Positions 47,091-59,793 of a DNA stretch of 64,000 nucleotides are shown one piece after another. The stretch comes from Phragmites australis (Eukaryota > Streptophyta > Magnoliopsida > Poales > Poaceae): NCBI RefSeq assembly GCF_958298935.1, contig NC_084921.1:42503001-42567000 (forward strand). The letters run 5' to 3'. A program made the translations under genes and the position numbers. The notes under the pieces are model-generated. The model searched no databases. It was not told the origin of the DNA and saw only the letters and a program-made list of their open reading frames with translations. The first letter of the stretch is position 1. Each line of letters opens with the position of its first letter.

Positions 47091-48393
47091 TTTACATTCT
47101 TGTCTTTTTCACTTGTATACTGCAATGTATACTGGCGCGTCCGTGCTTTACACTTCACTTTACCTCTAAGCGAAATGTTGTGGAGGGCTCGTTTCTCTCG
47201 TGCGAAACAATGCTACTCGATGATATTGTACTGCCATGATACAATGACAACTATTTGCTTTTGCCGAATATAATTATATTCTATGGACAACTATTATATC
47301 ACACTCATTTGATTGCGCTGGTTCTATTACTTGGTGCTTAAATTCCTACCCTCGTTGTCTCATTGACATATATCTCTTGAACTGTGCTATATATGTTGGT
47401 TGGGTCCCGACAGCATTTGATAGTGGTTTTCGGTCTATGTAGTCAACTTATTATATTGTCTCACTGTTTGAATCCTTGTATTTGATTTAAGCATTTTGTA
47501 ATTTTAGCATTTGCAGTTATTTTTCAGATGCACTGTGCATTATTCAATGTTATTTCAATGTGTTTTTTCTTTTCTTTTTTTGTATATGCTACAAGATTTA
47601 CATCTTCAGATGGGGACATATGTGTTAAGGCAATAATCCATACACCATTAGGGCCTTTGTATTATTTTTTTAGCATTTTTTGGGTGCACTTTAGTTCCTT
47701 TCTGCTCGGATTCAAAGTGTCTATAATGCGCTTTGTTTTCCTTCTTCTTAAGATGGTGTTACTCTCTCATATTGTTGGTTCCTATCAGTCATCCAGTACT
47801 AACAGCATGAGATTGATGGATTGTGGGTCTAAGCCTTTCAACTGTCATAGCAATTATTTGGTCATCCACAAAAAAGAAATGACTCTGTACCCAAATTCAG
47901 CAATGCAAAATTGTACTTTGCCGATAGCATTTCCTTAGTTGCAAGTTTACCCGACTTGGACTCTTAACTGATTTCTGAAAAGGTGGCTCACAGGACGACC
48001 AATCATCGAGACAAGGATGGGCCATCGGTAAAAAGAGGAGGCTTCAAAGTTTGTGTTTAATAACACAGATCATCATTAACAACATCAAACACTCGAGGAG
48101 GACTCGAGGTACGTCATACGAAAGCAAAGTCCAACTTTATACCAATTGATGAGTACCATGAATTGTTTTTGTAATCATGCTGAATATAGAATATATGTTA
48201 TTTTCATTACCATGGCCGATCAAAGTCATGACAAGACACATATAGCATATAACTAGCTATGACCACTACACCAATTCATGGAAACACCATCCTTGTTTGC
48301 AACATCTTATTGAACCCATAACCACTGTAAACAAATAGAGCTAAGCAAGCACCCAAGCATACACACGTTCTTGCACATCACACTAGTACACAA
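47091..48393. other. Unassigned intergenic DNA
   Basis: AT-rich, intron-like sequence. A 136-residue frame at 47528-47938 is hydrophobic at its start but has no motif and no coding-like composition. Nothing else is recognised. Confidence 0.35.
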
Positions 48394-49136
48394 GTGGCAA
48401 CTGAAACTCTGAAACACCATCAAGGTCCACCTCAAGTTGCATACTTGCATAAAGAAAAGCCATGTCTACCTCTTGCCTGGGTGATTCCGGCCCAAATCTC
48501 ATCCGAATTTTGGGCCTTCCGATCCTCCTCCTTTTATCTCACCAGCCACTTGATCTCTCCTCCTTTTATTCTTCCTCCTCCACTCGATCTCACCAACAGC
48601 CGATTCCGCTTGATCTCACCAGCCGTCGGCGAGCTCGTCCCCGCCTCGCCCTCCTGTCGCGTCTCTGGCGGCTCCCTAGCACCGGATCCACCTTCGCCGC
48701 TCGCTCCCTTGCTAACCCCTCTTGTTTTGACACCCCCACCACCGACCCTCCCTATCGGGCGTCCTCCACCACCCCGGCCAGCAGCGCCCTCGCCATCCTG
48801 CTGCACTGCCCACCAACCACCTCCTCCGTCGAGCTAGCCTCCCTTCCCAGTAACTCTTTCTAAGCCCAGGGACCCCAAAACCCGAAATCCTAACCTCTCG
48901 GCCTCATCGGAGAGGGAGTAGGACAGGGCGGATCTCGACAGAGATAGAGAAGTCGGGGGCGGATCTCGCAGAAGATGAAGAAGTTGGGTTTGCTAGAGAC
49001 AGAGAAGATGGAGGAGAGGGTGAAGAGGAAGAAGAGAAAAATTCAGGTGAGGAGGGGCTCCAAATTGCCCAGGTAAAATATAGCAATCCCGTAAAGAAAA
49101 CCTCCTATAAGCTCCCCGGAGTTGAACCACGAGCTT
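48394..49136. other. Pro/Ser-rich low-complexity segment
   Basis: 48460-48860 is CT-rich with open frames in two phases that give Pro/Ser-rich proteins. 48900-49050 is its GA-rich opposite. It looks like a 5'UTR-type or low-complexity stretch rather than a protein gene. Confidence 0.3.
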
Positions 49137-50080
49137 TCACTCACCCTTGTTCCAGAGGTTGGTGTTGTTTAGCCGCTCAATGCCCAATATGAGTGCATGT
49201 GTCCTGAGACTACCCTCGTCATGCGTGATCAGTGACACGTACAACCACTATGCGAGAGCGAGCCCTGGCAGCGACAACCCCATGACCTGGCATTCCAACA
49301 GGAATATCCTGTGGTCCTTGATGAAGTGCTGGACGTAGAACCAGACTATCATGTCCTGCTACAAGACCTGCTTCCCGTACAGGTCCAGCGACTTGGACCC
49401 CGCCACGCTGGTGGAGATGGCCTCTAGCCACTTGGCCACGTCAAGCCCGGCCTTGTGCGCATACACCATGCCCTCCACGAGCCCCACCATGGTGGACGCG
49501 ATGACCATTTGATTGCCCAGCTTCGCATGTTGTCCTGCGCCAGGCCCACTCATGTATAGAGCATTTCCCATGAGCTTTAAGAGCAACGTCAGGTGAGTGA
49601 CGATGGTAGCATCACCGCTAGCGAAGATGGAGAGGCTGACGTTGCGTGCCCCGTGATTGCCGCCGGAGATAGGGGCATCGACGGTAGCATAGTCGGCAAT
49701 GGCCATGGGCGTGGCTATCTCGGCTGCTAGGGTGGGGTGGAAGGTGTTTATGTTGACAAGGAATCCACCCGGGGTGTAACCCGCAAGGGCGCCAGCGGAG
49801 TTGTCGAGGGCAGTGCAGTGGACGTCAGAGGGGAAACCGACCATGAGGAAGATGATGTCGACGGCCGCCACGGTAGTGCACAAGCTGTCCCAAGAGGCTA
49901 GCATCATGGGAGACAAGGCCTTAGCCTTAGAGGGTGTGTGGTTGTAGACAGTGAGCGTGTAGCCGGCGGAGAGGAGGTAGTCGGCCATGGACTGGCCCCT
50001 GACACCCGTCCCGACCCAGGCCACACGGGTGGTGTCCGAAGAGATGGGACGATCGGAGACTGCCCTGGACACCTCTATTT
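49137..50080 (-). pseudogene. 3-hydroxyisobutyrate dehydrogenase-like gene, broken
   Basis: Beta-hydroxyacid dehydrogenase family (3-hydroxyisobutyrate dehydrogenase/glyoxylate reductase-like), NAD(P)-dependent oxidation of small hydroxyacids. On the minus strand: dinucleotide-binding RVAWVGTGVRGQSMADYLLSAG near 50030 (family consensus has GVMG; here VRG), LMVGFPSDV, the substrate signature DAPISGGNHGARN (about 49675), and the catalytic Lys in GAGQHAKLGNQ (about 49535). The frame then hits a stop after GKQVL (near 49359) but similarity goes on for about 70 residues in the same frame, with a second stop, to IERLN near 49155. It lacks introns; I cannot tell whether that is ancestral. The 5' end runs straight into the Gypsy LTR at 50087, so promoter and any transit peptide are gone. 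Confidence 0.85.
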
Positions 50081-50086
50081 TCGGGT

Positions 50087-51503
50087 TGAGCGAAGGGGAT
50101 GAGCACATCACAAAGAAGAAGAGGAATAGGTCGATGACTCGCAAACCAAGCGCACGCGCACACAAGCCCAATGTGAGATACCCTGAATCTGAATAGACCA
50201 TGTAATAGAGTTTTTTTTTTTTTTTACATTTTCTAACTTAAAAAATTAAATAAATAGATTTTAGATGAAAAAAATTATAAAAATAGATGTGACAAGCGTA
50301 GCCCTTACCGTTTCAAAGGGCGGTAAAGATATCACGGTGACAAGGGCAAGCTTTACTGCCCTCTGAAAAGGCGGTAAGCCCTTGCAGCCACCTCAGAGGG
50401 CGGTTGGGCTACTGTTCCAGTTGTGAACAGTAGCCTACCATTAAATTTTCTTTTTCTGTCTTCTCTGTTTAAAACAGTGATCTTTTGTTACTCTAAAAAT
50501 CTTAAATTTTTTTTACATGTTTCGTAATCTGTGTGCAACCCATTTTAATTAGATTCACCTAGAAAGCATGTGTAGAATTTAAACCAAAATTCTCTAAAAA
50601 AGGGTACTTTTATAACTTCTAGAAATTGTTAGGGCATAAAATAAATTTCCAAAAATCTGGAAAAATTCACTAAATTCTTCTTATATGATGGAGTATTTTT
50701 TTAAATTATTTTCAACCCTATGTTATATGGTGAAAAAGTGAGTTCCTTTCTAATACTCTATTTATATGTATTTTTATAATTTCATGTGATATTCTTCTTT
50801 TAACTCTATTTGAATTCAAACATATACAAACCTAGGTCTAAAAATAATTTTAGAAATTATTCCATCATATAAGAAGAATATTAGTGAATTTTTCTAGATT
50901 TTTGGGAATTTATTTGATGCCCTAAAAATTTCTAAAAGTTATAAAGTACCATTTTTTAGAGAATTTTAGTTTAAATTCTACACATGCTTTCTAGGTGAAT
51001 CCAATTAAAATGGGTTGCACATGGATTATGAAACATGTACAAAAAAATTAGGATTTTTGGAGTAAAAGAAAATCACCGTTTTAAACAGAGGAGACAGAAA
51101 AAGAAAATTTTGCGGCAGGGAACACTAGCCTAACCGCCCTCTCAGGTGACTGCAAGGGCTTACCGCCCTTTCAGAGGGTGGTAAGGCCTGCCCTTGCCAC
51201 CGTAGCATCCTTACCGTGGCATCTATTTTTGTAAATTTTTTCATTTAAAATCTATTTATTTAATTTTTTAAGTTAGAAAATGTAAAAATAAAAAACTCCA
51301 TGTAATAGGCTATAGCGGGCCGGAACCAGTCGGGTTTATTAGGCATCAAGTTGTGGAGTAAGAGACAAGAAAGAACAGAACACTAATTTCCTAAGCCTCT
51401 AATGCTACAGTTCTCTGCCTAAAACCTCTGCTCGATCCCTTCTTCCTCCTCTCCGATCTCTTCTACACATCTCTAACTCATTCCTCCGGCCAGGACCGTG
51501 ACA
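50087..51503 (+). repeat. 5' LTR of Reina-like element (interrupted)
   Basis: Starts tgagcgaagggg, matching 60211 onward, and ends ccgtgaca. The foldback element splits it at 50208/51298. Without that insert it is about 317 bp. Its left end abuts the dehydrogenase pseudogene. Confidence 0.8.
50209..51297. mobile_element. MULE-type foldback element, about 500-bp arms
   Basis: Terminal repeats start agtttttt...acattttctaac and continue as two long inverted arms (about 50209-50715 and 50825-51297) with a short spacer. An 11-bp direct duplication ccatgtaatag flanks it (50198-50208 and 51298-51308), close to the 9-11 bp of Mutator-type insertion. The 3' LTR of the host element shows the uninterrupted site. 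No coding sequence. A transcript would fold into a near-perfect hairpin. Confidence 0.9.
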
Positions 51504-51505
51504 AC

Positions 51506-51518
51506 TGATATTAGAGCA
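51506..51518 (+). other. Degenerate primer-binding site
   Basis: The sequence tgatattagagca differs at two positions from the initiator Met-tRNA complement tggtatcagagca. Confidence 0.7.
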
Positions 51519-51519
51519 A

Positions 51520-53450
51520 GCGACCTAGAGCTGCCAGATTACCTTCGTAAGCCACAGTACCAGACCCGCGAACAACAAAAATTTTGGCAGCGAAGAAGCA
51601 TTTGAGTGAGATCAGCAAGGCGTTCATGGCATTGCAAGAATCCAACAAGTCCATCCTCGAGATGATTGCAAACCTGGTGGATTGGAAGCCGAAGATCGAC
51701 ACCATGGTGGATAGTGTGCACGAGGAGATCGGAGAGTTGCGCTAACAGGTTGCATAGATCGCCAAGAACTTGGTCTTATCAGTGACGCCAGTGGATCTAC
51801 CTCCGCTACTTCCAACTCCACCAGCATTGATGCTCACGCCCTTACCTGTCCTGCGTCAGGAAAGCGCGAGCAGACGGGAGTGTGACCCAACCTCAAGCAG
51901 GAAGCACAACACACTCAAGCTCAATGGCCATGGCGATGATGAGTGGAACTGGAGGATGGCAATTGGGGATAAAATCTTCCTAATGCTACCTCCACACAAG
52001 GGTAAGCATCACATGCCAAAACCTATTTGATCTTTTGATTCCAAGGGGGATGGGCATGTTCGTGCTTGGAATGGTTTGGATATGCATATGCCTCCTCGTA
52101 TGGATTTCCCTTCGTTTGACGGAGAGAATCCTAAGGCATGGCAAATTAAGTGCAAAGCATACTTCAGAGTGTTTAGAGTGCAAGAGGATCATTGGGTGTA
52201 AGGGTGAAAATGGGCTGGATTTTTCTTGACTGCCCGAACCGTTTTTTAGGGGGTATACAGTAGGGAGACCTCTTCCGCAGAAAATGAAACGCCTAGGTTG
52301 CAACCCCAAGGATTAAACCTAGATGGGCTGAGAAAACAATCTCGGACCAAACAACTCGAGCTATGCTTGGTTTTCGCCTAAACCGTTTTAGATGCTAATC
52401 GGATCTTAGATATCGGATACCTGAAAAAAAATCTCGGGTATCGGATTGGATCTCAGATAGTTGTATCAGATATTGGATTCAGATATAGGGAGGCAGGTAT
52501 CCGTCGGATATCAGAATCCGAGAATAAAATTAGATATATTTGAAGACTATCCGACAACTATTTGGTCATATCTTCCAAAGCTTGTAAATTTTTTCATACG
52601 GAGTCGGATGAAGATGATTTTTATATGAAAATTGTAGCTCTCAACGAGATCTACATATTTGTAGTTGATAGATTTTCATTTGAAGTAATTAATAAATTTA
52701 AATATTAATAAAAGCTTCAGGCAGCATATTAGGCACTCGTAACTTCTCTAATTTTCCTCTAACATAATTCCTTTCATGGCAGTATATTGTTGATTTGCTT
52801 GTTGACCTCTAATGCAGTTGAGTTTTGGATATGTGTAATGGTCGAACGACCATAACATATGTGATATATATTGTTGTTGTTTTTACTTAATATCCGAATA
52901 AATATTCATGACTAACATTGTTTGCATCTGGCTCGTTAAATATTCGATCCGTATTCGTGACCAAGACTATTCGTATCCATATCCATGTCGGACTCTGATT
53001 TCGATGATAAAATGTTAGATGGGATATAGGATCAGCAATATCCATCCATATTCGATCTGATTACACCCCTAATTGGGTGAGTATAGCCACTTTGCATATA
53101 GGGGGTAATGCGGCTTTGTGGCTGTAGGCCAATCCCGGGGTGCATCATGTTGGTTGGGATTGATTTACTTAGATGGTGTGTAGGAAATTTGGCAAGGGAG
53201 AGTTTTAGAGTGTGCATCGACAATTTTCTAATCTTAGGCAAACTGGTAGTGTATCCCAGTACACCAAGAAGTTTAACAATCTCATGCACAGTCTATTAGC
53301 TCATCATCACTCTTGGGATCCTCAAAATTTTGTGACCTGGTTCTTAGATGGATTAAGGGAAGATATTCGGACTCCATTAATTTTACATCAGCCTACTGAA
53401 CCAGATGTTGCTATTTCACTTGCATGTTTGTAGGAGGAAGTATTGGAGTG
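51520..53450 (+). pseudogene. Gypsy gag, split by hAT element
   Basis: An N-terminal coiled-coil-like part (LSEISKAFMALQESNKSILEMI, about 51605-51670) with a stop near 51744, a Pro-rich linker, then MDFPSFDGENPKAWQIKCKAYFRVF (about 52099-52170). The hAT element (52199-53071) interrupts, and the frame resumes with ATLHIGGNAALW, then FSNLRQTGSVSQYTKKFNNL and WFLDGLREDIR (about 53225-53370). This is the retrotransposon gag fold. The missing bases and stops prevent translation. Confidence 0.8.
52199..53071. mobile_element. Non-autonomous hAT element
   Basis: Starts TAAGGGTGAAAAT and ends ATTACACCCCTA, the usual hAT-type ends, with a perfect 8-bp duplication attgggtg on both sides (52191-52198 and 53072-53079), the hAT target size. 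It is 873 bp without a transposase frame. The interior is rich in 'atcggat/atccgat' motifs (52390-52540). Confidence 0.93.
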
Positions 53451-53639
53451 ATTACGGACTCAAGATCACCGTCGATTCAAGCAAGTTACATATCATGCTA
53501 ACCCATGAGCAAGCCTCCCATTGCCGCCACCACCAAGCCGATCACGCCCTGCCTCAGTTCCTCAACCTGAAGAATGCAAGGGAGGTGAGCCAACCAAAAC
53601 ATCTTTCACTGAAGACAGGTTGGTTGTGCTACGAGCTCA

Positions 53640-55060
53640 GCGCAGACCGCAATGCCTCTGTATGAAGTGCGGGGAGAAATGGTCGAGGGACAATTGTTGT
53701 GCGCCAACAGTCGGATTACATGTGATGGAAGAATTGCTAGAATGTTGGGGTGGTCTGGATAAGCTGCAAGGCTTATCGGACGAGGAACAGTCACAGATGG
53801 GAGCTGATGAACAACTATTCATCTCAATGAGGACAATGTGCGGAATTGAGGGCCCTAAGACAATTCGACTCTGAGGATTTATACAAAATATGAAAGTGCT
53901 ACTGTTGATCGAATCTGGCAGCTCTCATAATTTTGTCAGTGAGAGATTTGCAAATCACATACCAGGGTTCATACATCAAATAGCACATATTACTGTCAAA
54001 AACGTTGATGGAGGCCTTTTGCGCTGTAATCAATAGATAATCAATTGTGAGTGGTGGGTTTAGGGAATTTCATTTTGCACCAATCTCAAGGTCCTGGCAT
54101 TGGAAGGTTATGACATAATTCTCGGTATGGATTAGCTGGAGAAGCACAATCCCATGACAATACATTGGAATAACAAATTGTTGTTGATTGAACATCAGGG
54201 CAAGTGGGTATCTCTTTATGGCAATCAAAGAACATCTAGTCATGGTACTATGGTCTCAGTTGTGGAGCTATAGTCGCTAATTTGAAGGAAAGCAGTGTAT
54301 AGGATGGTTCATTTATGCACAACAGAAATGGAAGAAGGTTCTGAACATGTACACCCTGCTATTGTTGCACTTCATCAGGAGTTTGGAAGCATCTTTGCTA
54401 TGCCAAATGGGTTGCCATCTAAAAGACATGAGACCATACAATTCCCCTCAGTTTTGGTGCTAAGCCAGTCAATTTAAGACCATACTACTACAACTCGACT
54501 TAGAAAGATGAAATTGAGTGCTAAGTGACAGAGATGCTAGACCAAGGAGTGATCCAACTGAGTAACAATCCTTATGCATCTCTGGTGCTCCTGGTTCAAA
54601 AGAAGGATAGGTCTCGGCGGTTCTACGTGGACTGTCGATGATTGAACACCATCATGATGAAAAACTCTCTTCTTGTTATTGATGAACTTATAGATGAGTT
54701 TACGGGTGCCTGAGTGTTCACCAACTTGGACATGAGGGCTGGGTACCACCAATTCAAAATGCACCCTGCGAATGAAGTTAAAACTACGTTCAAAACACAT
54801 CACGGTCACTACAAATTCAAAGTGATGGCTTATGGAATGAAGGGCGCACTAGCTACATTCCAAAGCGTGATGAGCATTATGTCCCCTCTGTTGCGAAAAG
54901 GAGTATCAGTGTTTATTGATGACATATTGGTGTACATACGAACCATGGATGATCATGCCAACCTTCTATGGCAAGTATTCCATATTCTGCAGAGCAATCA
55001 ACTGAAAATCAAACTATCCAAGTGTGCTTTTGCACAGCCAAGCCTCACATGATTGGGACA
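53640..55060 (+). pseudogene. Gypsy protease and reverse transcriptase
   Basis: A gag-end zinc knuckle relic (CMKCGEKWSRDNCCAP, about 53661) is followed by the protease region KVLLLIESGSSHNFVS (about 53894-53940), where the catalytic Asp of the family's DSGSSHNF is Glu. Reverse transcriptase: VLLVQKKDRSRRFYVDCR (about 54588-54640), FTNLDMRAGYHQFKMHP (54717), YKFKVMAYGMKGALATFQ (about 54810-54863) and the active site FIDDILVY (about 54912). Stops occur at several points, for example about 53872, 54640 and 54712. It would copy element RNA into DNA in an intact relative. Confidence 0.85.
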
Positions 55061-55600
55061 TGTGATAGTGATGTTAGTGTGGGAACAAATGACAAAACCA
55101 TTCACTCAGTGTTGAAATGGCTGGTACCATAGAATGTTAAGAAGGTCAAAGGATTCTTGGGGTTGGCAAGTTATTACCACAAATTCGTTCATCACTTCGG
55201 TATCATCAGCCGCCCTTTGACAGACTTACTAAAGAAGCATGCATTATTTCATTGGACACAAGAACATTAACAGGCCTTTGAAACGTTGAAGCCCACCCTA
55301 GTTTCAGCATCAGTGGTGACGCTACCGGATTTCTCGTGGTAATCTGTGATCAAGGCCGACGCTTCTGACAAGGGCATCAACGTTGTCTCATGCAAGATGG
55401 GCATCCCATTGCGTTCTAGAGCAAATATCTCAGTCCTCACAACCAGGCCTATCAACATACGAAAAGGAAGATTTGGCTATCCTAATGGTGATCGATAGAT
55501 GGTGGCAATACTTGTTACATGGGGAATTTTCTCTCTACACCAATCAGAAGAGTCTTGTGCATCTCGAGGATCAACGATTAGTGACACCTTGGTAGTAGAG
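55061..55600 (+). pseudogene. Gypsy RNase H region
   Basis: ADASDKGINVV (about 55354) is the RNase H signature with its first acidic residue. The rest is shifted between frames: LSTYEKEDLAILMVIDRWWQYL (about 55448-55513) and FSLYTNQKSLVHL (about 55530) are the expected downstream blocks. Broken by frameshifts and stops. Confidence 0.75.
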
Positions 55601-57085
55601 AATCATGGCCAAGCTCCTAGGTCTTCAATTTCATATGGTGTACAATAAAGGCTTAGAAAATAAGGCCACCGACGCCTTGTCCAGATGTCCCAAGAGTCAA
55701 GAAGCTAACTTATATGCCATCTCGTCCATGGTGCCATCTTGGCTGGATGAGATTGTTCAAGGCTATGGCACTGATCAAGATACCCACAAGATTATCACCC
55801 AATTGGACGTGTCAAACTCCTCGATGCAAGGCTTCCAACTCAAAGATAGAGTGTTGCGTTTCAAAGGCAGAGTGTGGGTAGGCGATAATGGAGATGTTCT
55901 AACCAAGATTTTGAATGCACTGCACTCTAGTGTGATCGGTGGACACTCTGGTTTTCAAGTCACCTATGCACAAGTGTGGAAGCTATTTACTTGGCTGTGA
56001 ATGAAACAAGTCGTCCAACAATTCATGGCTTCTTATGCAATATGTCTGCAAGCTAAGTCTGGGCATGTCTGTTATCCCGCATTGCTACAGCCGTTGACTG
56101 TCCTAGATGCAGCTTGGCAAATCATTTCTCGACTTTATTGAAGGATTGCCATGATCTTCAGGATAAAATTGCATTTTGGTGGTCGTGGACAAGTTCACAA
56201 AATATGCCCACTTCCTGGTGTTAGCTCATCCTTTCACAGCATATAAAGTCGCCCAGGTCTACATCCGGGAGATCTACAGGCTTCACGGTATGCCTCAATG
56301 CTTAATCTCTGACCATCACCATGTCTTTACAAGTCTACTATGGAAGGAATTGTTCAAATTAGCAGGCACAACACTCTGTATGAGCTCCTCATATCTAATG
56401 GACAGACCAAGCGTGTGAACACATTTTCACGAAAGTGTCATTCATGGCTATCTCTGGCGGAATTCTGGTACAACACTGCTCATAATTCCATCCTTGGATG
56501 TTATATGTTTGAGGCCCTGTATGCACACTCTCCTCGGCCCTTTGGTCTAGATGATCCTACTTCTTGCTCCGTGTCGAACCTCGCACAATGGCTTACCGAT
56601 TGATGAAGATGCACTTGGAAAGAGCACGCCAAAGAATGAAGCACCAAGAAGATAAACGATGTTCAGAGCGTTCATTTAAAGTAGGCGATTGGGTCTACCT
56701 CTTCTTGTAGTCGTATGCCCAATCTTCCATTGCTAACTGAGCTAACCACAAGCTCTCATTTCGCTATTATGGTCCTTTTCAAGTGGAGTCAAAGGCGGGT
56801 GAAGTAGCCTACAAGCTTCAGCTCCTAGTAGCAAGTAAAATACACCCAGTGATCCGCGTCTCTCAACTCAAGAAGGGGGTTCCACCAGCAACGGTCGTAT
56901 CAACACCATTATTAGACTTACAGGACGAAGTTGATGCAGAGGAAGTGCCACCAAAGAGAGTCCTACAACGACGCCTCTATCGTAAGGGCTCCAAGGTCCT
57001 GATCCAATGGAAGGGCATGCCTTCAGAGTTCGCCACTTGGGAAGACAAAGATGAGCTTAGACATCGATTTTCGGCTTCAACGCTG
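55601..57085 (+). pseudogene. Gypsy integrase and chromodomain
   Basis: GLENKATDALSRCP (about 55652) ends RNase H; ALHSSVIGGHSGFQVTY (about 55920) is the HHCC zinc-binding part. The catalytic core begins VVVDKFTKYAHFL (56179); the second Asp region reads LISDHHHVFTS (about 56302), where family members have SDRD; and the Glu of the QTERVN motif is Lys here (QTKRVN, about 56403). The chromodomain is KVLIQWKGMPSEFATWEDKDELRHRF (about 56992-57072). A chromodomain targets integration to marked chromatin. The frame is cut at 57085 by an insert and the remaining tail resumes at 60148. Confidence 0.85.
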
Positions 57086-59703
57086 TGAGAAACCATCCAA
57101 ATTATATTCGAATTAATCAATTGGGTGATCATTTAATAAGTTGAGAGATAGCACACGTATGTCCCTCAACATGCCACATGCTAATCCACATCTCATCACA
57201 ACAATCGCAGCCACCAATGATTCAAACAAATCCAATCTCGATAGTCCCAACATGTGTTTTTTATATCCAAGATCGGAACACACATCTTTACAACAAGCTT
57301 CATCATATCAAGGCATAATAAAGAGCGAGTAATGTAAATATATTACAAGACTTTAAGTCAGTACAAGTACAGTGAATTAAAGTTCAACATAACATCAACG
57401 AATGATAGGAGGAACAAAATACATCAAGTTTATATCATAGCTAGGTGATATTACTACAATGCATAAAACAACTTATAAATAGCAAAATAGATGGCATTGC
57501 CACCATTGTGTCACCACGAGTAGCCCACCACTACTTTCGCCTGTAACCGACATTGGTGGGCATGAAGTGACCATATACTATTTCATCCTCACCTGTAAAA
57601 ACTCAACAATAGCAAGGTGAGTATAAATGTACTCACAAGACTTACACAATAGTGGGTACATATAATAATCCGACTCCAAGGATCATGTATTTGGGATGCA
57701 TAGCAAGGAGTAGGTTACAAGGTTAAATAATTTATACGCAAAAGTAATTTATTGACTCAAGAGTATGAGCACCTAACATATCTCAAACTTATGCTATCTC
57801 ACCATAAGAACATAAGTGTAGAAATAACCATCATAAAACATACTCCTCTCAATATAGAATTACATGAGCCAACTCCCAACATACCACATACAACCACATG
57901 CACCCCAATAATCAAAAAACTCTACAATTGATGCGGATGGATATAAGCGTGCTCATGACTGAGAGCACAATAATTCGAATTGATTTTACACTCTGCAGGG
58001 GGGGTATTTCTTTATCCACATGACACGAGACCACACAGCTCAAGCAACCGATCAAATTGCAAGAGGGAGTACCCATGAAAACATTTCCCAATTAAGTCCG
58101 AACCGCTTCAAACATGCGTCTCTTAGTGTAGAGGCCACTTATATCTACTCCCAAAGCAACCTCAAGTGTCTCTCCAACCCCTCCCACTCATATCATAGAT
58201 GTTTAAGCACAAATGATCATAGCTACAAGAGGTATTCGACTCATCTTTATCATATTTGGATATGTGAAAAAGTACGGATAAGTGCTTAAGCCAACGACAC
58301 CAACGATCGGTGCTTAAATGATCTAGGCGGGCCTATGACCTTCGAGACTCCATTCACGAACCATCCCTAATGCCCGTCCAAATCTTATCTCATCCACACA
58401 TATCATCATCCCAACATATTTATTTTGGTGAAACATTGTTAAGCCCTAAAGTTCGCGAACGATGGACGAACAACCGCTTGACTTCTACCAGTTACATAAT
58501 CTTGCTAAGCTCATCGTGTTTATTTTAAGTTTGCCAATTACATAATGACACCCCGGGTTATAATAGATCAAGATATACACAATGTTAAGGTTAGGCAATG
58601 CAAAAATTAGGATCTACCCACAAACACCCTGGGTTACAATGGATCAAGATATACACAATTTCAAGGTAGAGCAATGCAACAATTAGGATCTACCCACGAA
58701 ACCCGACATTGACCCGCTAAACATGCATGACATACATAAAGCTATAATTTATCAAAATTAAACACGCATAGATACAAAGTAGAGGTGGATATATGCATAG
58801 ATGCTTACCTTAGTGCTTTGGTGCTTCGTTCATGTATACTTTCGGTTTGATATCGGCCTCAACCGCTTGAGCCGTCGATACGTCACTCTCTAATCAATGG
58901 AAGAACGCATCGAATGAACAAAAGAATGAACGAAGATGTATGCTCATGATGCATGATTGTGAACGAGATGCAATGTGATATGTCATGAAAACATTTGTAA
59001 AAGAACACTTAAGCGATTGGGTTAGAACAGATTTAAACCTCGCATGAGACAACCTAAGGTCATAGGGTTCTAAGTTGCAGGCGGTTAGACCGGCCCAGGT
59101 GGAGGGCCAGACCGTGGGGGTCGAACAGAGAAGAAAACGGTACTGAGTAAACCTGGCGGTCTGACTCCTAACTATGGAGTCTAACTTGAAGTCTAGCTGG
59201 CCAAGTTACAATCCGACGGTCAGACCAACCCTAGTGGCAGTCAGACTACTGGGCCTAGCTGGCAGCACCTCGATGAGGTCACCGACGAACGCTTCGGCAA
59301 TGCCTTCAACCAAGAGTGGTAACAAAACACTCTACAAGGTTATGAGAGTTCATTCTAGATGATTTATGAGACATGCACGGGGTCAAACTCTAGGACCTCA
59401 TGGATGAAGTCCATTGCTAGGGTGGAGCTCGGGTCTAAATTAATGGGGACTGGTTGGAGCTCATGAATGCTAGGGAAATGATTGGGGATGTCTCACCTTG
59501 GTGAGGGGAAGCTTCCTAGAGGTTTGGTCGACTCCGGGAACGCTTCGATTAGAAGATTGGGTTTCGGGGTGGTGTTTTGCCTTGAGGTGGAAAAAGACTG
59601 TGTGGAAAGCTTCTCCAGTGAAGAAGACAACAGAGAGGAGTTCGGGGAAGCTTGGTGAAGCTCAGGGAAGTCTTCCTCTGCCGATCTCCGGTCGCCATGG
59701 TGG

Positions 59704-59793
<90 letters not shown>

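Noticed and set aside
47528..47938. 136-residue frame with hydrophobic start
   Set aside because: AT-rich intron-like codon use and no recognisable domain; signal-peptide appearance is likely chance.
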